From Lysobacter sp. TY2-98 (GTDB taxonomy: Bacteria; Pseudomonadota; Gammaproteobacteria; Xanthomonadales; Xanthomonadaceae): DNA of 64,000 nucleotides. The position numbers were made by a program, and so were the translations under genes. Positions 1 through 9,775 of this stretch are shown here, piece after piece. The notes under the pieces are model-generated. The model did no database searches, was not told the DNA's origin, and worked only from the letters and a program-made list of their open reading frames with translations. The stretch is from the NCBI RefSeq assembly GCF_003367355.1, contig NZ_CP031413.1:2746001-2810000 (forward strand), given 5' to 3'. Every line of letters begins with the position of its first letter. Positions within the stretch are counted from its first letter, which is position 1.

Positions 1-1575
1 GGCGCCCATGAGCAGGTTTTCGGCGCTCGCAGCGTCCTCGGGGAAATGGCTGTAGCCGACGCATGCGCTCAGCTTGCAGCGTCGTGCGGCGCCTTCCAGC
101 GGTTCGGCGAGGGCGGCATGCACGCGCGAGGCGAGGCGTTCGACTTCGAGCTCGTCGTCGCTCTCGAGCACGATCACGAACTCGTCGCCGACGGAGCGGC
201 CGATCAATGCGCGCGGGCCCGCGACGCGTTGCAGGCGCGCGGCGATCTCGCAGAGCACGCGGTCACCCGTCGCGTGGCCGAGCTCGTCGTTGACGAGTTT
301 GAATTCGTCGAGGTCGACGATCAGCACGGCGACGCGACGGTTTTCGTCCTGCGCGCGCTGCACGATCTCAGCGAGCTGTTCGAGCACGAGGTGACGATTC
401 GGCAGGCCGGTCAGCACGTCGTGCGTGGTGCGCCACTTCAGCTGCTGCGCGTGACGCTGGCGTTCGCTGGTGTCGGTCATCAGGCCGAGCACATGCGTGA
501 CCCGGCCTTCGGCATCGCGCATGGGCGTGAGTTGCAGTTCGTACCAGAACGGCATGCCGTCGCGACGCGTGCCCTGCGAGGCCACGTGCAGGTCGGTCAC
601 CGCTTCGAGCGCATCGCGCAGCAGCGCGCTTCCGGTCTGCTGCGGATCGAAGGCCTGCACGTCGTCGAACGGACGGCCCTCGATGTCCGCCATCGCGTAG
701 CCCGTGATCTGTTCGAACGCGGCGTTCGCATAGACGACCGGGTAGCCGTCGCGCATGGCGTCGGCGATGAGGATCCCGCTGGGCGACGATTCGACCGCAC
801 GCTCGAGCAGGCGCAGGCGCGTCGACAACAGGTTCTGCGGACAGCGGTCGATCATGCCGCCGACCATGCGCAGCGGTGCGCCGTGGCCGTTGCGCTGGAT
901 GTAGCCGCGATCGAGCACGTCGGTGAACGAGCCATCGCCGCGCTGGAACGCGTATTCCTCGGTCCACTGCGTGGCCGTGCCTTCGATCGCCGCCGCGAGG
1001 CTCGCACCGACGCGCGCGCGATTGTCCGGGTGCACCAGCGCCGCCCAGGCATCGATGTCGCGCGGCAGCGTCACCGAATCGAAACCAAAATTCGTCGCGA
1101 AGCTGTCGCTGAACCACAGGTCGCCGGTGGTAACGTCCCAGTCGTAGGCGGCGTCGCTCACCGCCTGCGCGATCAGGTGCACGCGTTCCTGCGCGCGTTC
1201 GACTTCGCTGACATCGCGCGCGACGACGAGGCGCGCCGGCTGGCCCTGCCAGGTCACGCGCGACGTGCGGATCTGCACGTGCATCAGCGCGCCGTCGCGA
1301 TGGCGGTGCAGCCACACGGCTTCCGGGCGCGGTGCGCCCGCGGTCGAACGGATGTAGCGCTCGATGTGCGGACGCTCGGCCTCGGGGCGCAGGTCGAGGA
1401 TGCTCATCGACCGCATCGCGACCCGGTCGTAGCCGTACATCTCGGCGGCGACGGTGTTGGCGTCGAGGATGTCCAGCGTGGACTCGTCGAAGACCCACAT
1501 CGGCACCGGGCTGGCGTCGAATGCATCGAAGTCTTCGGTCACGGCGTCCCCACGCGTCGCGGAAGCCCCGCACAT
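1..1575 (-). CDS. PAS-PAS-PAS-GGDEF sensor protein, partial (C-terminus outside window)
   Basis: Likely a cytoplasmic sensor for cyclic-di-GMP signalling. The minus-strand frame gives about 525 residues with no stop before the window edge. Three PAS-like segments are visible (roughly residues 13-125, 130-245 and 250-380), followed by a GGDEF domain starting near residue 390 (TTHDVLTGLPNRH, then DLDEFKLVNDELGH). The active-site loop reads RSVGDEF instead of RxGGDEF, so the first glycine of the signature is valine; cyclase activity may be reduced or lost. An EAL domain could follow beyond position 1. The start chosen is ATG at 1575, with AGGG about 10 bases upstream; an in-frame GTG at 1542 is the alternative. 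No membrane segment is seen in the visible part. It lies 91 bases downstream of dinB on the same strand and may be co-transcribed. Confidence 0.85.
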   Translation of the reverse strand, partial: MCGASATRGDAVTEDFDAFDASPVPMWVFDESTLDILDANTVAAEMYGYDRVAMRSMSILDLRPEAERPHIERYIRSTAGAPRPEAVWLHRHRDGALMHVQIRTSRVTWQGQPARLVVARDVSEVERAQERVHLIAQAVSDAAYDWDVTTGDLWFSDSFATNFGFDSVTLPRDIDAWAALVHPDNRARVGASLAAAIEGTATQWTEEYAFQRGDGSFTDVLDRGYIQRNGHGAPLRMVGGMIDRCPQNLLSTRLRLLERAVESSPSGILIADAMRDGYPVVYANAAFEQITGYAMADIEGRPFDDVQAFDPQQTGSALLRDALEAVTDLHVASQGTRRDGMPFWYELQLTPMRDAEGRVTHVLGLMTDTSERQRHAQQLKWRTTHDVLTGLPNRHLVLEQLAEIVQRAQDENRRVAVLIVDLDEFKLVNDELGHATGDRVLCEIAARLQRVAGPRALIGRSVGDEFVIVLESDDELEVERLASRVHAALAEPLEGAARRCKLSACVGYSHFPEDAASAENLLMGA

Positions 1576-1666
1576 TGACACGTCGCCCTGTCGCTGCGAA
1601 CCCCGCGGTTTACCAACTCCGTCGCGTTTTCAGTCGACGGGCGTGCGCGGTAAGAGCGGAACGCGG

Positions 1667-2770
1667 TCACAACGGCAAACCGTCCCCGAACAGGTCGACC
1701 TGCGGGTCGGCGACATCGAGGTTGGCCAGGCCGACGCCGATCAGGCGATAGCGGGTCGACGCGGGCAGGCTCACCCGGGTACGCAGCTCGACCGCGGTCC
1801 GCGCGAACGCCTCGGCGTCGCCCGGCATGCGCGACGGCGTGAGCGAGCGGGTGAGGATGCGAAAGTCGGAGGTCTTGAGCTTGAGCACGACGGTGCGCGG
1901 CCGACGCGGCGCGCGGTTCTCGCGTTCGTCGCGTTCGCGCTGGCGTTGCCACGCGGCCCAGGTGCGCTCGGCCATGCGCGCGATGTGCGGGGCGAGGTCG
2001 TCGAGCGGAAGGTCGGTTTCCAGCGTGTCCTCGCTGGAGATCTGCGTATGCGGGCGCTCGGGTTCGACCGGATGCTCGTCGATGCCCCAGCTGAGTTCGA
2101 ACAGGCGACGGCCCCATCGGCCGAAGCGTTCCATCAGTACGTCGCGGCCGGCGTCGCGCAGGTCGGTGACCGTCTTCAGGCCCAGCGCTTCGAGTTCGCC
2201 CTGCGTGACCTTGCCCACGCCCGGCAGTCGGCCGACCGGCAACGGGGCGAGGAAGGCTTCGACTTTCGAGGGCGGCACGACGAACAGGCCGTCGGGCTTG
2301 TTCCAGTCCGACGCGATCTTGGCGACGAACTTGTTGGGCGCGACGCCGGCGGACGCGGTGAGATGCGTCTCCTCACGAATCGCGGCGCGAATGTCCTTGG
2401 CGATGTCGGTGGCGGTCGGGAGAGCAGTGAGCGGGTTCGTGACGTCGAGGTAGGCCTCGTCCAGCGACAAGGGCTCCACCAATGGCGTGTGCCTCGCGAA
2501 GATCGCGCGGATCTGCTGCGAGACCTGCTTGTAGCGCACGAAGTCGGGGGGCACGAACACCGCGTCGGGACACAGGCGTTCCGCGCGCACTGCGGGCATC
2601 GCCGAGCGGATCCCAAACACACGCGCCTCGTAACTCGCCGCGCATACCACCGAACGCGCACCTTTCCACGCGACGACGACGGGTCGTCCGCGCAATGCCG
2701 GGTCGTCTCGCTGCTCGACGCTCGCGTAGAACGCGTCCATGTCGACATGGATGACCTTGCGGAGCGTCAT
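1667..2770 (-). CDS. dinB: DNA polymerase IV (Y-family translesion polymerase)
   Basis: Error-prone translesion DNA polymerase of the Y family, acting on damaged templates with the sliding clamp. The 367-residue protein opens with the catalytic metal motif HVDMDAFYASVEQRD and has the second acidic motif SLDEAYLDVT near residue 105. A helix-hairpin-helix segment (LPGVGKVTQGELEALGL) follows, then the little-finger domain. Length matches the family (about 350-370). Start chosen at ATG 2770 because MTLRKVIHVDMD is the usual N-terminus; an in-frame ATG-like start 14 codons upstream would add residues not seen in relatives. No SOS box was recognised upstream. The C-terminus ends VDLFGDGLPL, whose QVDLF-like peptide fits a beta-clamp binding motif. 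Confidence 0.96.
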   Translation of the reverse strand: MTLRKVIHVDMDAFYASVEQRDDPALRGRPVVVAWKGARSVVCAASYEARVFGIRSAMPAVRAERLCPDAVFVPPDFVRYKQVSQQIRAIFARHTPLVEPLSLDEAYLDVTNPLTALPTATDIAKDIRAAIREETHLTASAGVAPNKFVAKIASDWNKPDGLFVVPPSKVEAFLAPLPVGRLPGVGKVTQGELEALGLKTVTDLRDAGRDVLMERFGRWGRRLFELSWGIDEHPVEPERPHTQISSEDTLETDLPLDDLAPHIARMAERTWAAWQRQRERDERENRAPRRPRTVVLKLKTSDFRILTRSLTPSRMPGDAEAFARTAVELRTRVSLPASTRYRLIGVGLANLDVADPQVDLFGDGLPL

Positions 2771-2989
2771 CGCGCGCGGCCCCGACACATGCGCGCAACA
2801 CGACGCGCGCACCGTACGCCGCGAGCGGACGACGGGAGCGCGAGGACGATGGCGGGCGGTGCACAGGACACGTTGGAATTGTGGCGCGAGGCAGTCGCTG
2901 AACAGGCGACAACCCGGCCGGGCGTCGCGACGGATCGCTCACATGACCGCGCCCACCCTTTCGCGCACTTACCGCCGCACCGCACGCCC

Positions 2990-3307
2990 ATGCTCGATGT
3001 CACCGCCGACCGCCTGCAGCAACAGCACGCCTACCTCGAAGATGGCATCGCCCACGCAATGCGTCGCGCCGGCACCGGCCCGGACCTCGTGCTCGAGCGC
3101 CGGCTGATGGGGCAGGCGCGTCTGCTGCAGGCCATGCTCTCGGACCGCAGCGCCGCGCAGGCGGTGGCCGACGTGGCCGAGGCCGCACGCCGGGTCATGG
3201 ACACGTCGGAGCCCGAGGCGCCCTTGCAGATGCTGGCGATCGCCCGCGACAACCTGGCGCGGACGGTGCGTCGCTACGCCATGGGTCTGCCGCGCCGCGC
3301 GCACTGA
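2990..3307 (+). CDS. Small helical protein of unknown function
   Basis: A 105-residue protein I do not recognise. It is predicted to be mostly alpha-helical and charged (ADRLQQQHAYLEDGIAHAMRR, VLERRLMGQARLLQAML), with no signal peptide, membrane segment or cysteine. Codon use shows the strong G/C third-position bias of the neighbours, which supports it as a real gene. Start is ATG 2990; the ribosome-binding site is weak, and no better in-frame start was found. It is divergent from dinB and sits 81 bases before fbp on the same strand, so it may share the fbp transcript. Confidence 0.65.
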   Translation: MLDVTADRLQQQHAYLEDGIAHAMRRAGTGPDLVLERRLMGQARLLQAMLSDRSAAQAVADVAEAARRVMDTSEPEAPLQMLAIARDNLARTVRRYAMGLPRRAH

Positions 3308-3388
3308 GGCAGCGCCGCAGCCGTCGCTAACGGGCTGCGTTCCCCGCCATCGGCGACAATGGGCGTCCCGTCCGCCTGCCCGTCGCCG

Positions 3389-4426
3389 ATGAATCCGACC
3401 GCCTCGCCCGTCTCGCTGACCCGCTACCTGCTCGAGGAAGAGCGCGAGGGCCGCGTCAGCCCGAACCTGCGCCTGCTCATCGAAGTCGTGGCCCGCGCCT
3501 GCAAGTCGATCTCGATCGCGGTCGGCAAGGGCGCGCTCGGCGGCGTGCTGGGCGACGCCGGCACCGGCAACATCCAGGGCGAGGCGCAGAAGAAGCTCGA
3601 CGTGCTGTCGAACGAGATCCTGCTCGAGGCCAATGCCTGGGGCGGCCACCTCGCCGCGCTGGCGTCGGAGGAAATGGACCACGCCGTGCGCATCCCGGAC
3701 GACCAGCCGCGCGGCAAGTACCTGCTCCTGTTCGACCCCCTCGACGGCTCGTCGAACATCGACGTCAACATCTCGGTCGGCACCATCTTCTCGGTGCTGC
3801 GCTGCCCGGACGGCGTCGCGGAAGTCGGCGACGAGCATTTCCTGCAGCCGGGCACGGCGCAGGTCGCGGCGGGCTACTGCACCTACGGCCCGAGCACGAT
3901 GCTGGTGCTGACCATCGGCAACGGCACCCATTCCTTCACGCTCGACCGCGAGATCGGTTCGTTCGTGATGACCACCCGCGGCATGCGGATTCCCGAGGAG
4001 ACCAAGGAATTCGCGGTCAACATGTCGAACCAGCGCTTCTGGGAAGCGCCCATGCAGGCCTACGTCGGCGACCTGCTGGCCGGCAAGGACGGCCCGCGCG
4101 GCAAGGACTTCAACATGCGCTGGGTGGCGTCGATGGTGGCGGACGTGCACCGCATCCTGACCCGCGGCGGCATCTTCAGCTATCCGCTGGACAGCAAGTG
4201 CGCGCCGAAGGGTGGGAAATTGCGCCTGATGTACGAGGCCAACCCGATGGCGCTCCTGGTCGAACAGGCCGGGGGCGCGGCCAGCACGGGCCGCCAGCGC
4301 ATGCTCGAGGTCACCCCGACCGGCCTGCACATGCGGGTGCCGGTGTTCCTGGGCTCGAAGCAGGAAGTCGAGGCCGCGGTCCGTTACCACCACGAGCACG
4401 ACGCCCGGGCGACCGCCGCGGCCTGA
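3389..4426 (+). CDS. fbp: Fructose-1,6-bisphosphatase class 1
   Basis: Hydrolyses fructose 1,6-bisphosphate to fructose 6-phosphate and phosphate in gluconeogenesis, in the cytoplasm. The 345-residue protein has the class 1 layout: an N-terminal [10 protein letters not shown] segment, the metal-binding motif [23 protein letters not shown] (quoted in part: DPLDGSSN), and the [14 protein letters not shown] strand. The later segment [18 protein letters not shown] carries the third metal/substrate motif. Start chosen at ATG 3389 ([14 protein letters not shown]); an upstream in-frame ATG at 3359 would add ten residues outside the conserved region. It is followed by the divergently unrelated regulator gene at 4540 on the same strand, separated by a probable promoter. 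Confidence 0.97.
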   Translation: MNPTASPVSLTRYLLEEEREGRVSPNLRLLIEVVARACKSISIAVGKGALGGVLGDAGTGNIQGEAQKKLDVLSNEILLEANAWGGHLAALASEEMDHAVRIPDDQPRGKYLLLFDPLDGSSNIDVNISVGTIFSVLRCPDGVAEVGDEHFLQPGTAQVAAGYCTYGPSTMLVLTIGNGTHSFTLDREIGSFVMTTRGMRIPEETKEFAVNMSNQRFWEAPMQAYVGDLLAGKDGPRGKDFNMRWVASMVADVHRILTRGGIFSYPLDSKCAPKGGKLRLMYEANPMALLVEQAGGAASTGRQRMLEVTPTGLHMRVPVFLGSKQEVEAAVRYHHEHDARATAAA

Positions 4427-4474
4427 ACGACGCGGCCTGCCGACAGCCGGTAACGTGAAGAGGGTCACAAAAGC

Positions 4475-4502
4475 TTGACCTGTCACGCCACGGGGCTACC
4501 TT
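4475..4502 (+). promoter_or_regulatory. Candidate sigma-70 promoter for the sigma-54 activator gene
   Basis: TTGACC at 4475-4480 and TACCTT at 4497-4502 are separated by 16 bases and lie about 38 bases before the regulator's start codon. The -35 box matches five of six consensus bases; the -10 box is weaker. No sigma-54-type -24/-12 element was seen here, so the activator itself is probably made from a housekeeping promoter. Confidence 0.45.
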
Positions 4503-4539
4503 GGTCGTCCGGTGCGTGGGGCGCCGACAGGAGTCGGAC

Positions 4540-6021
<1,482 letters not shown>

Positions 6022-7365
6022 TCAGAACGCGCGCGAACCGCGCAGCGAGAACACGAAGTTCGGCGCGTCCGGCGTGAGGCCGGCGGCGAGCTGGCCGTTG
6101 AGCGTCCAGCCCGACGGCAGCACGTAACTCGTGCCGAGGTTGAGCGTGGTCGCGTTGCTGGAGCTGCCCGGAATGCGCACCGACTTCGACTCCGGTGCGC
6201 GCGTATGCGTGGCCGACTGCGCCGCGCTCGCCACGCTCATGCTGATCGCCGCGCGATCGTTGAGCGCGACCGCGACGCCCCCGCTGAGGTTGAACATGTG
6301 GCCGAGGAAGACTTCCGCCGGCTGCACGCTGCCCACCACCGGCGAGATGTCGGCGAAGTCTTCCGACTTGTTCCAGGTGTAGCCGATGTTGCCGAACAGG
6401 ATCACCGGGTCGTAGGTGCGCAGCACCGAGACGTTGCCGGTCGCGCTCCACACGCCGGTGCCGGTGGGTAGCGTTTCCGGCACGTTGAGGTTGCTGTTGT
6501 TGCCGTCGGCCTGGATGACCTTGAGTCCGAACGGATCGTGGCCGGTCGGCGCGCGCACGCGCAGGCTGGCGACGACGTCGGGATGCGTCGCCGACTCCTT
6601 CACGAGCTGGTAGTACGCGGCGACGCTCGCATCGCCGATGCCGCTCGCACGCACCTTCACTTCGGTCAGCGACGTCGCGGCGCCACCTGCGCCACCGCTG
6701 ACGAAGCGCGTCTCGCGCGTCACCCACGGCAGGTCCGCTTCCAGGCTCAGGCGATCGGTGATGCCGTAGCGACCGGTAAGGTCGAACGTGCCGATCGACG
6801 CCTTGTTCTGGTCGATGTTGATCGTGCCGAGGAAGATCGCATCGAGCGCGAGGAAGCCGCTCAACGTCAATGCGCGACGGTCGTAGTAGCTGTAGCTCAT
6901 GCCCGCATCGAGCGTGAACTTGCGCTCGAACAGTGGCGCGTGTTCGCGCACGACCAGCGTCTTCTCCTGCTGGCGACGCGCCTCGTCCTCGTCGCGCTGC
7001 GTCTGCCCGACCTGCAAGGGTTGCTGTTCGCTCGGCGGTGGCGGCGTCGACTTCTCGCGCGCGATGCGCGCGGTATCGACCGGCGGCGGCACCGCGGTCT
7101 GCGGCCCACCTTCGCCCGTGAGACCACGGCCACGCAGTTGCTGCAGCTGGAGCTCTTCGACCTGCGCGCGCAGCCACGAGATCTCCGCGTCCTGCGCGTC
7201 GATCTTGGCGGTGAGGGCGCTCAGCTTGGCATCGATGTCCGAGGCCGCGGCGGGTGCCGCGCTCTGCGGATCGGCGAAGGCGAGGGGGCTGGCGAGTGCG
7301 AGGGCGAGTGCAGCGGGGAGGACACGGGCAGACAGGCGCGGCGAGCGCTTCGGGTGCGACGGCAT
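6022..7365 (-). CDS. FapF-like outer-membrane amyloid secretion pore
   Basis: Probable outer-membrane beta-barrel that exports amyloid subunits. The 447 residues start with a signal peptide (LPAALALALASPLAFA, cleavage near residue 31). A heptad-patterned coiled coil follows at about 43-78 (IDAKLSALTAKIDAQDAEIS), then a proline-rich linker. From about residue 145 the protein consists of alternating amphipathic strands and ends in phenylalanine, as outer-membrane barrels do. The order coiled coil, linker, barrel is the architecture of Pseudomonas FapF. Ribosome-binding site AAGGA lies seven bases before ATG 7365. It is the last gene of the operon, as fapF is in Pseudomonas, 25 bases after the FapE-like gene. 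An unrelated generic transporter (MetA-pathway phenol degradation-like barrel) is the main alternative reading; gene context favours FapF. Confidence 0.8.
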   Translation of the reverse strand: MPSHPKRSPRLSARVLPAALALALASPLAFADPQSAAPAAASDIDAKLSALTAKIDAQDAEISWLRAQVEELQLQQLRGRGLTGEGGPQTAVPPPVDTARIAREKSTPPPPSEQQPLQVGQTQRDEDEARRQQEKTLVVREHAPLFERKFTLDAGMSYSYYDRRALTLSGFLALDAIFLGTINIDQNKASIGTFDLTGRYGITDRLSLEADLPWVTRETRFVSGGAGGAATSLTEVKVRASGIGDASVAAYYQLVKESATHPDVVASLRVRAPTGHDPFGLKVIQADGNNSNLNVPETLPTGTGVWSATGNVSVLRTYDPVILFGNIGYTWNKSEDFADISPVVGSVQPAEVFLGHMFNLSGGVAVALNDRAAISMSVASAAQSATHTRAPESKSVRIPGSSSNATTLNLGTSYVLPSGWTLNGQLAAGLTPDAPNFVFSLRGSRAF

Positions 7366-7390
7366 TCTTCGATCCTTGATGCGGCTGCGG

Positions 7391-8158
7391 TCAGTGGCGC
7401 AGTCCGGACACGGCCGAAAGCGCCTGTTGGATGCCCAGCTGCTGCACCGCCGACGCCGGCAGGGCCGACGTCATCATCTGCAGATGCAGGGCATTACTGG
7501 CGGTGAAGCCGTCCCCGGCGATCTGCCCGATCTGCGTGATCCGGCCCGACGCGCCCGGCGTCACCTGCTGGCCGATGGTAGCGCCTGGCGCGACGAGTCC
7601 AAGCTGCACCCCGCCGCCGACGAAACTGACCTGCGCCTGCAGGGCCCCATCCTGGGCCTGCGCGCTCGACGCACCGTTGAAGCCCGACGGCGCCGCGGGG
7701 TTGCTGCCCAGCTGCACGATGGTGAGGTTGCCCATGCGATTGCCGTCGCCCGCGATCTGCGTGATCTGGCCGATGCCGTCGACGTGGATCTGCTCGCCAC
7801 CGGTGGCGATGTTGTTCGACACCGGCGCGCTGCCGTTGCCCGCGCTCGCGCTGGCATGGCTGTCGACCTGCACGTCGTAGCCGTTGCCGGTCTTCTGCAC
7901 GTACAGCGAGCCGACCGCGGTGGCGGTGCCACCCTGCGCGGTGGCGAGCTGCGAGACCAGGTCGATGCGCACGCCGACCAGCATGTCGGCGCCGTAGTAC
8001 TTGCCGGTCATCGTGCCGAGCGCGGCGTCATCGACGACTTCGACACGCAGCGGCGTGTTGTTCACCGGCGGAGAAGGTGGCAGGGCGAATGCCGGACCGG
8101 CACCCGCCACTGCCGCGAAGGCCATGAAAACAGCGTGGGGGAGAAAGCGGTGTTCCAT
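7391..8158 (-). CDS. FapE-like secreted amyloid accessory protein
   Basis: A 255-residue secreted protein with a signal peptide (about residues 1-26, ending AGAGPAFA). It has no cysteine and is rich in Gly, Ala, Gln, Asn and Thr. Two diverged repeats of the amyloid type are visible near the middle and C-terminus (ITQIAGDGNRMGN and GQIAGDGFTASN), which resemble the NxAAGxGNxxxN core of the subunit genes. Position between the C39 protease and the FapF-like pore is exactly that of fapE in Pseudomonas, whose product is an extracellular minor fibre component. Start at ATG 8158 is supported by GAGGG just upstream. The FapE assignment rests mainly on gene order and repeat traces. Confidence 0.65.
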   Translation of the reverse strand: MEHRFLPHAVFMAFAAVAGAGPAFALPPSPPVNNTPLRVEVVDDAALGTMTGKYYGADMLVGVRIDLVSQLATAQGGTATAVGSLYVQKTGNGYDVQVDSHASASAGNGSAPVSNNIATGGEQIHVDGIGQITQIAGDGNRMGNLTIVQLGSNPAAPSGFNGASSAQAQDGALQAQVSFVGGGVQLGLVAPGATIGQQVTPGASGRITQIGQIAGDGFTASNALHLQMMTSALPASAVQQLGIQQALSAVSGLRH

Positions 8159-8187
8159 GGAGCCCTCGAAATCGATTCTTTGCGACG

Positions 8188-8892
8188 TCAGAACAGGTCG
8201 GCGCGGACGAGGCCGAGTTCGACCACCGGCACCGGCATCGAGGCCTCGGTCAGCGCATCGCCGCGACGCGCAAGCGCGATCGACTGACGACCGTTGACGA
8301 GGTACGAGCGCGCATCGAGCGGCTTGTCGCCGACCACCGCGAGCACGATGCCGTTCCAACCCTTGACGAATTCCTGCTCGTTCATCACGCGATGACCGAG
8401 CGCCGGATCGGCGACGAAGACACGCCCGGCCTGGGCGCCCTTCACCACCACGAAATGCTTGTAGCCCTTGAGGTCGAGCAGCGCGATCACCGGCATCTGC
8501 AGGCGATACAACGCACCGGCATCGATGCGGAAGCCATGCGCACGGAAGCCCTCGAGGCCTTCGACGTAATGCTTCATGTCGAGCATCGAGAACCCGCTGC
8601 GCACGATCTCCTTCGGATCATTGCCGACCAGCATGCTGCGGATCATGTGCGGCTCGTCGACGTCCATGCCGTAGCCGTAGCGCAGCACGCTCGCGAGCGC
8701 CGCGGAGCCGCAGCTGAAGTCGTATTGCTGACGCACCATGTCGCGATAGCGCAGGTCGCGCAGCGTGGTCACCGGCTTGTCCAGCGGTGCACCGTCGACG
8801 ATGTTCGCCATCGACACGTTCGACCCCGCCTGCGCAGGCAGCGCGAACGCGGCGAACAGTGCGGCGGACATCAGGAGCGGAATGCGCGACAT
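8188..8892 (-). CDS. FapD-like C39 family cysteine protease, periplasmic
   Basis: A papain-like peptidase of family C39 without the ABC transporter that normally accompanies it. The 234 residues begin with a signal peptide (about 1-22, ending LPAQA). The catalytic cysteine is Cys61 in QQYDFSCGSAALAS, His146 is in GYKHFVVVKG, and Asp162 is in VFVADPALGH. Cys61 is the only cysteine in the mature protein. Stand-alone exported C39 peptidases are the hallmark of FapD, needed for Fap fibre formation in Pseudomonas. Start at ATG 8892 has GGAG five bases upstream. The gene follows the amyloid subunits after an 83-base gap holding a strong hairpin, and precedes the FapE-like gene by 29 bases. Confidence 0.85.
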   Translation of the reverse strand: MSRIPLLMSAALFAAFALPAQAGSNVSMANIVDGAPLDKPVTTLRDLRYRDMVRQQYDFSCGSAALASVLRYGYGMDVDEPHMIRSMLVGNDPKEIVRSGFSMLDMKHYVEGLEGFRAHGFRIDAGALYRLQMPVIALLDLKGYKHFVVVKGAQAGRVFVADPALGHRVMNEQEFVKGWNGIVLAVVGDKPLDARSYLVNGRQSIALARRGDALTEASMPVPVVELGLVRADLF

Positions 8893-8908
8893 GACTTCTC
8901 CGGAGAAG

Positions 8909-8940
8909 CGCGGTGGCCGGCGTGGCGTCCGGCCACCGCG
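8909..8940 (-). promoter_or_regulatory. Perfect 12-bp hairpin between amyloid subunit and protease genes
   Basis: CGCGGTGGCCGG at 8909-8920 pairs perfectly with 8929-8940 around an 8-base loop. On the operon's strand no run of T follows, so it is not a full intrinsic terminator. It ends about 17 bases before the protease start codon. A stem of this strength could protect the 3' end of the subunit messages or cause partial termination, giving more subunit than secretion machinery. Confidence 0.7.
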
Positions 8941-8975
8941 TTTACGACGTGAACGACTTGCTTGGGTGGAACGAA

Positions 8976-9743
8976 TTACGGACCGTCGACGGCCGAAGCG
9001 ATCGACAGGCCGTTGTGCTGCGCGTTGCCGACGCCCGCGGCGACGTTGACGCCGATGTTGCCCTGCGCGCCGTACAGCGCGTTGCCGCCGAGCGTGGCGT
9101 AGACGTCGAGGTCGCTGAACGACCACGTGTCGGAGTTCAGCTCGTTGCCGAGGGTGAGCTGCGCGCTGGCCGAGGTGGCGATCGCGTAGCGGCCCGAGGT
9201 GTTGACCGAACCCGTCATCGTGTTGCCCTGCGTGTTGCCCACGCCGGCCGCCACGTTCACGCCGATGTTGCCGCGCGACAGCGCGAGCGCGTTGCCGGCC
9301 ATTTCAGCGGTGTAGTTGGTGTCGATGTCGGACGTCTCGGCGTAGTTGCCTTCGACGATCTGCAGCGACGTGCCCATCGCGGTGGCGAACACCTTGCCGG
9401 CGTCGACCGACGACAGCGCGGCGTCGTTGGCCTGCTCGTTGCCGACGCCCGCCGACACGTTCACGCCGATGTTGCCCTGCGCGCCGAACAGCGCGCTGTC
9501 GCCGAACTTGGCGTAGTGGTCGCCGTCGCCGTACGAGGCGTTGAGGACGTTTTCCTGCGTCTGGTCGGCAACCGCGGCCGACTTGCTCGACACTTCGAAC
9601 GCGCCGAACGCGAGCACGAGCGCGTCGGTCTCGGCGATGTCGGCGGAGACGGTCAGGTTGTGGATTTCGGTGTCGCCGAAGGCGAACGCGGGGGAGGCGA
9701 CGGCGACGAGGCCGATGGCCAGCAGCGAATGACGAAGCTTCAT
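8976..9743 (-). CDS. Fap-type amyloid subunit, second tandem paralog (FapB/FapC-like)
   Basis: A 255-residue secreted repeat protein, probable structural subunit of an extracellular functional amyloid. Signal peptide about residues 1-21 (AVASPAFA). Three imperfect repeats start near residues 83, 151 and 221, each with the core GNIGVNVAAGVGNxQxN, separated by Ser/Thr/Asn-rich linkers of about 40 residues. A conserved block SSKSAAVADQTQEN precedes repeat 1. There is no cysteine, so the CxxC motif reported for Pseudomonas Fap subunits is absent. The C-terminus is identical in type to the paralog just upstream (IASAVDGP), which points to tandem duplication. Start ATG 9743 lies 32 bases after the paralog's stop, with AAGGACATCACC upstream. 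Confidence 0.85.
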   Translation of the reverse strand: MKLRHSLLAIGLVAVASPAFAFGDTEIHNLTVSADIAETDALVLAFGAFEVSSKSAAVADQTQENVLNASYGDGDHYAKFGDSALFGAQGNIGVNVSAGVGNEQANDAALSSVDAGKVFATAMGTSLQIVEGNYAETSDIDTNYTAEMAGNALALSRGNIGVNVAAGVGNTQGNTMTGSVNTSGRYAIATSASAQLTLGNELNSDTWSFSDLDVYATLGGNALYGAQGNIGVNVAAGVGNAQHNGLSIASAVDGP

Positions 9744-9775
9744 GGTGATGTCCTTTTTCTGGAAGTCGTAGTGGA

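Noticed and set aside
2969-4486. A 505-codon frame opposite fbp and the small gene
   Set aside because: Shadow frame; fbp motifs are unambiguous on the other strand.
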